From: Lingula anatina
Lineage: Eukaryota; Brachiopoda; Lingulata; Lingulida; Lingulidae
Direction of reading: 5' to 3'
DNA length: 62,000 nt
Assembly: GCF_001039355.2 (NCBI RefSeq)
Contig: NW_019775857.1
Location: 1,165,927 to 1,227,926 of the forward strand
Positions 54,285 through 62,000 of this stretch are shown here, piece after piece (position 1 is the first letter of the stretch; each line of letters starts with the position of its first letter). The position numbers were made by a program, and so were the translations under genes. Below the pieces are notes generated by a model. The model saw nothing but the letters and a program-made list of their open reading frames with translations, was not told the DNA's origin and did not search any database.

Positions 54285-57200
54285 TAATGTGTGGGTTTAA
54301 ATAACTATCTGCTTTGTTTTGTTTTGTTTTGCTTTGAAAATATGAAAATATATTTACATTATATTGACAGCTTTTTAGTGCCGAGACGTGACTTTGCAGG
54401 ATATTTATTTGTGTTTTTGTTTTTAATTTGACACATTGTATTGTTTAAAAAAATAGATCTCATGGAATTGTGGGCATTTTGATATTTTTAAATTGATGTG
54501 TCAAAAAAAGTTAAATAGCAAATAAATTTTCAACATTGTTCACAATTTCTGCCTTGGTCTTTTTGTTGCATCTTCATTTCATTTAAAGTCACTTGTTCAA
54601 GAAGAATCAACAATTTCATCTATAATAATATAGTTTTAATTATAATAAATTATAAGTGATCTGATTGTACCACTGCCAATTAAATTTTTGAAAATGTTAT
54701 TTGATTTCCAAAAATTGTGATAAAAAAGATAACACTATCATGTTTTGGTAAATTAACATTTTTTTCATCAAAATATAGGTGAGTTGATGGCATAGATTAT
54801 TCAAATTAATCTGTAATGTATGTGTACAATGCTGTGGAATATCCACTCCTTCAAAGACGCTAAGGATCCAGCTACTATTTCTAGATGCATTTAAAACCGT
54901 TTTTTTTTTTTTTCTGTTATCTCAGATTAATTCCAACATATATTGTTACTTAAACTCGCTCAAGTTATCTGAAAAATTGCGACAAAAGCATTTACACCCC
55001 CACCCCCCAACATACACATACACACTCACCCTGAGAGATGTTGAAAAAAGTGGTTTTTGCTTTAGCCACTGTCTCACCTAACACAATGTGGTCGAGTGGC
55101 GTGTTCCTTGGTGGTGCTGGAGACCAGTGTATTGATCGCTGATACTGCGTTATTGTGTCGGCCAACCTTGTGTCCCCAGGCGGTATTTTGGTTACTGACT
55201 ATTACGATTAAGGCAGGAATAATTAATTGAGCAACAAGTAATTCAGTGCTGAAAAATCGTTTTATGTAAACAATGCATCATATGCATAGCCTGTAATGTG
55301 TATGTGCTCGGACTTTACTGTTTTTAAATCACCATTTATTTTGTTTTGAATATAGTTTATTTCCCTTGTCTGTTATTCGTCTTAGAAACTTAGCTTAGAA
55401 TTTTGCTAGCATTTTGTCTTGATTATGAAAAGTATCTTGCGATGAGGCAAATGAGGCAATTTTTTTATTTTATTTTATTTTATTTATTATTATTTTTTAT
55501 ATATATAAGCTAACTCCAAATAAATTTTATTGCACATTTAAGCAATGGTCACCGAAATGGGGTGGCGAAAATAAATCAAATAAAATGTGAGAACAATAAC
55601 GTTAACTGAGTAGAAGTCTATAGAATGTGGTCAAGTAAACAGTCGATCCTAGAACTAAGAAGGCTTGTGTTTTTAGTGTAATGTCACACCCTAAAACCAC
55701 ACATTCTTTTCCTAACGTCAACTTTGACCGGGAAACAAGCAGTTATTTTAGCCAGTGATTTGTTGGGTTTATTTTGCACTGGACCGGCTTCATTGTGATT
55801 AACTTTGACTGACCGCTTTTACAATGACAAGTTAAATATGACTTGCAACCTGAACAAAAAGTTGAATTTTCATAATACAGTATAATACAGCCTTTAATCC
55901 ACACAAATATTTTCCTTCAAATGATAGAAGCGATTCTCTGTGAAAAGGTCTATATAGCTGAACTCATGTGTTTTGTCCCACAAGAATTATTTGGTCTAAA
56001 GGAAAATAAAGTGAATAAAAGTTTAAATAGAGGATTCTACAACATCACGGTGGGCCTACAAGACATCACAACCCAGAGGCAAATGGTTAATTGAACTTTC
56101 CACCAAAATAACCTTTTTAAGAAAACCTGAGGCTAGTAAGTTTCCTAGTTTACATTTTCAAAATGTTTATCTAGAGTACCGACACTGTCAATAAGATAAA
56201 GGGCAAATGATCATGATTGGCATTATATTCACGTATGATCAATTGATCGATACAATCCAACACTAGTTGACGTATTAAAGAAGAGCGTGCCTTGGAACGA
56301 AAAATGACCACGTTTATGAAAAAAATGTCCTCAAATCGACTTTGGCCTTTATTAATTAGCTGATAGATCAGCGTCATCTTTCCTTTAAAAGAAAAAAAGA
56401 GAAAGAGTACAATCTCGTCGCACATGTGTGTATTGCACTGAAGTTTGGGCCGATGCCAATCATAAAAACACAATTAATTTTGGCCAATTTAATTCTTTCA
56501 CTTAATTGAACTTTCGTCCATTTATGTTCTGTCTATGCCTTTTCACCACTACGATCCCTCCTATAAATGAAATCAATTTTTCCAAAATAACTAGTATGGA
56601 ATGGCGTTTTTTCCTTTTTCGAAATATTTACTCCTATTTATTTTTTCCACGGCCCGTTCGACTGCTGTGTCAATAATTCAAGTAATTCAGTTAAAAGAAG
56701 TCAGGTGGCAAGTTTTGTTGACTCAGCCTTCCACAGTTATTTGTGCACGTTTATTTAACATGGTCAGTACTGTCTTGGACACTGCTCGCCAGTTTACGTG
56801 GACACCTCTACTAATTTGATAATTTTCCTCTACCTTTTAACCCCCATTTGTTTAATATTTCGAAATGGTAAACAGACTTTTTCCACGAACTGTTTTGGGA
56901 ATTCATGAAATTTCTCTAAGTTGAATTTGGGGCAGTCAGTTTCAGTTATAAGTTGCCTCAGCTCTATAATCAAAACCTTTCCGCGTCTCGCAATAGTTTT
57001 TGTAAAAAGTAAAAAGGCGAGGTGCAAATGGACTATGAACCTCCAAATTACCTTGGCCGACTCAGTAGGGAATACGAACGCATTAGTCAGACATTGCTTT
57101 TAAATTAAATCAAATTAAAAAATACTGAAATAAGCGAAATGTGGTAGAGTCCATGGTTGATATTTTAATTATTTAAAACTAGATTGCTTGTCGTGGTACG

Positions 57201-57928
57201 TGTTACAACAGAGTTTGCCGAGGTGTGCACCAAACTCATCTGACATTTGCATCATAGATGTCCCGTCTAAAATAACAAAATTCGTGGGTATTTGCCTTCC
57301 ATTGCATAGTACCTCATTTTGGCCTGCCTAAATGTTGTCTTTGGATGGACAAATTTGTAGATTAGGATATTTGAGTCAGTTTTATGAATGTATCAATATT
57401 TGTAACTTTATGTTGACTGTGTCAATTAAATGCTAATTCCGTAACAAAAGACATGGTATAAATAACTATAACACAGTTAAAGCAAACAAATTGACAATAT
57501 ATGTCAAGATTAGATTTTCTGATTAAATTTGGAGTCCATTGCATGCAAATACACAGGACACCAAAATTACGCCGATGTATACATCAAAAGTAAAACTGTA
57601 ATTGCATTCGCTCTGGACCATGGTAAGATTGAAATCATGAAATTGATCAGTGCGTCACTGGGAGGCAATTAAATTCTCCTGCTACCACATTGATCTCCTC
57701 TAACGTCTTCTTCTGGCAAGGGCTCAGCTATGATTGTCTCCAATACTTTCTCCTAAGGCCTCCTGCCAAGACGCCCCTCATCATGCGTTGCACAATACCA
57801 AATTAGGGGGATTATTTCATGGTAAATAGGTAACATTCTGGAGGTGATTGGCACAGCTAGAACTAAGAGAGGTTTACAAGGATGATATTCTCTGTCTTTT
57901 CAGACGGTACATGTATATATATGCGGGC

Positions 57929-57942
57929 GTGCGCGCGTGTGC

Positions 57943-57992
<50 letters not shown>
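57929..57992. repeat. compound (GC/GT)n(GA)n microsatellite
   Basis: Alternating purine-pyrimidine GTGCGCGCGTGTGCGTGTGT passes directly into a GA run of about 17 units. Confidence 0.85.
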
Positions 57993-57995
<3 letters not shown>

Positions 57996-60900
57996 GGGTA
58001 CCTGGATTTATGACATATTTGCCATCATTTCATTTACTTAATGGAGATCTCAGGTTCATAATGTTCTCACCTGGCACAAAATTCTATCTTGCAGGCAGAT
58101 ATAACCATTACATGTTAAAATTGTAAAGTGTAGATCATTTTTTGCCTGATTCGAAAAAGATAACTGTTTATCTTCTAACTCGCTCATCTTTCTCATAAGT
58201 TTTCAAGCAAAGGCACTTCTACACATTATTCTACACATTAAACGTGTTATTTAGTATCAAACATTCGTGGAGCCCTGGTGAGTAGAGTGCACAGGTTTGT
58301 TATACTCTATCCCACAGTACTTCCCGGTAAAACAATGCCCACTGACTGGCCTCCAGCTTTATTTTGCCCACTGGGCATTTGTCTACGGTTCTCAAACATC
58401 TGCTCATCTGTGTTGGATGAATGATTCCGTTCACTTTTGAATGTGCTTTGTGCACTTGTGCTGCAGAGACTGAACAGTGGGAGGAAATGTGGCAAAAAAG
58501 AGAAACCCTAAAAATCGATCTGAAAGGTCGCGTTACTTAGGTGGACGAACGTTGCCTTGATGAAATCGCAAAATCTCGGGTGACTGGATTTCAAAAACTG
58601 GCCATTTGAATGACTAAAAGGTTGATCAAATGTATCTGGTTGGTTTTTCTCAAAGAGAAGTGACCTTTAACTATATGGAAAAATAAGCCCCATAGCCTTT
58701 AAGTACATCTAAAAGAAATATCCAGGACTTCCTATCCCATTACACGTAACATTTTCTGTGCAACTGGGCTTCGGTTTCAGAGGGCCACCGGCAGTTCTTT
58801 CAGCTTACACCCTATTCAGAAAATCGATGCTTATCTAGTTTTTGATTTGGAATAGTTAAACAACTGCAAAAGAATAAGTGTCTGTGATCACAACAGGGAA
58901 ACTGAAGCGCCGCGCTGAGGGATCAATCTTTCCGTATTATCCACAATTTGCATAGTACGCTCCTCGAGGTTAGGATGTGCAATGTTTGCAGCCGAGTTAA
59001 TACTGTGTATAATGTTGTTTTACCTAACGCAGTTTAACATCGAATTGTGTGCGGTATCGACCTTTTCCGTTTGCATTAAATCTGAGGCTATTTTGCTGTT
59101 CAAACCCCGTGCTGTGATTTAGTGAGCATCACCAGGCTTTTGTTATTTCTTTCAGTGTAAATATTAGCAAGTCAAATCTTGAGTACTTCTATCCACAGAG
59201 ATACCAGGAAGGCGAAAGGCAAATTGACAAACAATAATTGTTCGTACACGGTCGATCTTTGATACAAGATTTGAATACCAGGGGATATGACCGTTTTACA
59301 TATTCGAATCGAAAAGTGACAGAAATAGATATGCGAAGGCGATAACCATGACTATCATTGAAAAAATATAAATTTAGTTTTCAAGACAAAAAGAAATTGA
59401 CACATTAAGGATGCTATAACCAAGGGTTAGTCCGTCATAACCATATAATGTCAATACTTTCTCACGCAGCTGACTTACTAGCAGTTAAAATTCGCACCTT
59501 CTAATAATAGGTATTAAAAAGTCGATCTTCGTTCTTTGTTTCGCAAAAGAAACCCTCCTTTCCTACGTCTTTAAGTACATTTACTTGCAGTAAACATTTT
59601 GAAAGGTGAATTGAATTGAGCGATAATCAATGAAAGCGTTCGAGTGGTGATTCTCCGAGGTGGCAAACTGTTGTTTTCGGAACATCGATAAGGTTTGGCC
59701 ACAGAAAGGTAATTGAAAAGGTTGACTCAGACGAACATTCGGTCACTTCCGCCTGTTACGTCATCTTCAAAGTGCGAACTCAGGTGTTTATGAAGTGCGG
59801 TAGCAGTTCATGAAATCTTTAAGAAATCGTGCCAAAATGGCGCACCAAGGTTCATTAACCTCTGCCTCGGCCCACAGGCATCTTTCCTCGCCTTCAAAAG
59901 CTACATATCGATTATCGGATTTTCTGTTATTACCGATTGCATAATGTTCCACTGTCTGGACGACTGGGCCCTCTTGTGGACATGCACCTGTTCTTTTTTA
60001 GACAGTCAACACAGCCCAGATTTACATGTAGACAATCAATCATTCAAAGGTGGCCCGCCCACCGCCAGGGCACGTCAAAATAACAATTGCACCGAAAAAC
60101 TCTCTAGCAGCCTTGTTTGGCTGGCAGGGTAAGCAGTTGCTTGCGTTTTTGTGTCTACGGACCGTGGACGGTGTTCGGCAGAGATTTTTTAAGGGAGTTA
60201 GTTGGGAAAGTGGGTGCTCGTAATTGAAGAAGCCGTATTGTCTATGAGACTCTTTTAGTCCATTTTTACCACCCTTCAATGATTACCACGGAAAATGAAA
60301 ACCCCAAAATGCTTTTGAATGAAAGGGTAAAGGTTATTTAGCTATTAAGCACTGTGTAATGATGTAAATGCTAGTTGCAACGAATAAAGACAAGGCAATC
60401 ATTTGATATTAAGTTTGGGACATTAAAGACAAAAGGCTTTTCCTGAATACAGCAAATGTTTATTTTGTAGAAAATTCTGAAATGGTGAAAGTTTCCTAAC
60501 TGTAAAAGTTTGAGAAAGGTCATTGAAAGGCGACAAAAATCGAACATAACATAATATACTATACTTAATATATAATATGATATAGTAATAACGCTGCTTT
60601 TATCACGACTCTTTTTTCCTTTTGATCAAACAGAGGAAAGACACCCGAATTTACTTAATCTTATTACCTTTATATAACTGTTCGTTCTAATAATACGGCA
60701 CAACAGCTGACATAGAACCGCAACCCTGATGCAACGAAGCTTCAATGGAAATAAGCCAAATAGAATTGTCGGCTGCAGTAATTGGTTGTCGACTGGGTTA
60801 AAACGGTATTTTGGAAGAGTCTGATGAAAGTGTGCCAAACTGGTATTGACAAATTTTGTGATCTGTGCCATTTAGGCATCTCGATGTCAATTTTTTTTTT

Positions 60901-62000
60901 TTTTTTTTTGTATTGTTTTATTTCTTTATTTCCTGTTTGTTTATTTATCATTTCTGTTGTGCGAGAATTGACATAAATTTAACTAGATACATATCTCAAG
61001 AATTTCGTGCATTGCAAAGTACTGACGTTTCTGCTCCACCTAAAGTTAAAAGTCCAATTAAGTCTCACTCTTGTAAATTTGATTAAAAGAAGGAGAAAAA
61101 TATCTATGTTGTCTTTGTAGAATTTCTGGAAAAGCTTCCTCGTCTGGTGCTACCTTGCATTAATGCGCAATCGATAGCACAATAAGTAAAAACACAAGCA
61201 AATTGATAAGGAGATCATGGGGAAACAAGATGCATGGGGACCCAATCTAAATCGACCGTTTTCCCACAATTTGGCTTTCCATTTCATCTAGATGCAGCCT
61301 TTGTATTGGGCTCTCCCTCATCCCGATATTACTCTATTAAGATTCAAAATGATGAACATTGATTTTAGCTGATGCTAGATTACATTTCTTTAGTTACTTC
61401 TTTACAGAGGGTTGCCAACAGTCTGATCAAAAGATCTGTCGTTGAATATACTCGGATTATCAATAGAAAACATTCATACGAGATTAAGCTGTTTTAACAA
61501 GGGACAGCGCACAAATAACGTGTACAACCTGAGGGCAAATATCATGGGGAACAGCGATGATCTGCTGAAAAACAGTATCGACCGGCACCCTCCATTTCAG
61601 TCTCTCTCCCGATTGTCTCACAAAGGAATTTACATCGAAATGGATTTTGTAGCTTCACAAAAAAGTCGTACAATGGTAGAATTTTCCCATACATTAGGCA
61701 CCACTGACCTCACTGGGCGTAACTGAAATGGAAAAACGATTGGAAAGTATAGCCACCCAGCCCTGTATCCGGCCTCAACAAAGTATCCGCGATTGAAAAC
61801 ATAATGATAATGGAATATTGGAATAAGTTTGTTCTTTTCCTTCACCATGTGCATCTGGCCAGTTAACCTGCAAGCGCATTAGAATGAATTCACCGCATTT
61901 TGATTGGTATACAAAAGGCAAAGTTAGAATCAGAAGTCAAGGCTTTTAATACTGAATAATATTTGGGTCCCGCATCCATTACCTTGTAAACTAGCATGAT

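Larger units (their letters stand above)
50997..62000. other. downstream region without recognised genes
   Basis: About 11 kb. The first part (to about 54,500) is AT-rich, with the tandem duplications and possible distal 3' UTR of SLC17. From about 56,000 onward CpG content rises and small open frames appear (for example 59944-60132 and 61442-61726 plus), none with a motif I know or with supporting splice structure. The stretch 59640-60180 is locally GC-rich, including CCAAAATGGCGCACC near 59833, and could be a promoter or 5' UTR of a gene beyond the window. No tRNA or rRNA was recognised. Confidence 0.35.

Noticed and set aside
61442-61854. Frames of 94 (plus) and 74 (minus) residues near the right edge
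   Set aside because: They overlap each other on opposite strands and show no motif; a gene continuing beyond the window cannot be excluded but is not supported.

Overview
The window is AT-rich animal nuclear DNA. It has many short exons with GT-AG introns, many small foldback repeats, several microsatellites and one run of 121 N. The protein matches (SMC5, VPS45, SLC6, SLC17) and the abundant 'CAGTGGCGGATTTAG...GGATCCGCCCCTG' repeats suggest a marine invertebrate, but I cannot place it to phylum from sequence alone.

Layout. (1) 1-5420 is a mobile-element cluster. It holds the C-terminal part of a PIF1-type helicase that also carries a SAP-like segment and a PHD finger (+ strand, two frameshifts). 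A transposase C-terminal exon resembling the P-element/THAP9 group faces it tail to tail (- strand, 37 bp away). Next come decayed catalytic exons of a Tc1/mariner-like transposase (+) and, inverted relative to them, a Tc1-like helix-turn-helix exon (-). (2) 5650-11757 (-) is the first half of SMC5: ATPase head, first coiled coil and hinge, 12 exons. The C-terminal half is not visible in the window. (3) 11758-12096 is a 339-bp spacer between the start codons of SMC5 and (4) VPS45, 12097-17443 (+), 14 exons, complete at 562 aa. (5) 19512-28195 (-) is a complete 15-exon, 644-aa SLC6-type transporter whose TM1 lacks the usual Asn-Val-Trp-Arg-Phe-Pro signature. (6) 28196-35200 has no recognisable gene; it holds repeats, the N gap and possible promoters. 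(7) 35201-50681 (+) is a complete 11-exon, 576-aa sialin-like SLC17 transporter, with a 1.04-kb foldback transposon in one intron and a 300-bp foldback repeat directly after its stop codon. (8) 50997-62000 has tandem duplications, small MITE-like repeats and microsatellites but no gene I recognise.

The four cellular genes are independent eukaryotic genes, not an operon. SMC5 and VPS45 are head to head and probably share a promoter region. VPS45 and the SLC6 gene converge. The SLC6 and SLC17 genes diverge across about 7 kb. Exon boundaries were set by GT-AG (one GC-AG) splice sites, continuous reading phase and recalled family alignments. I could run no similarity search.
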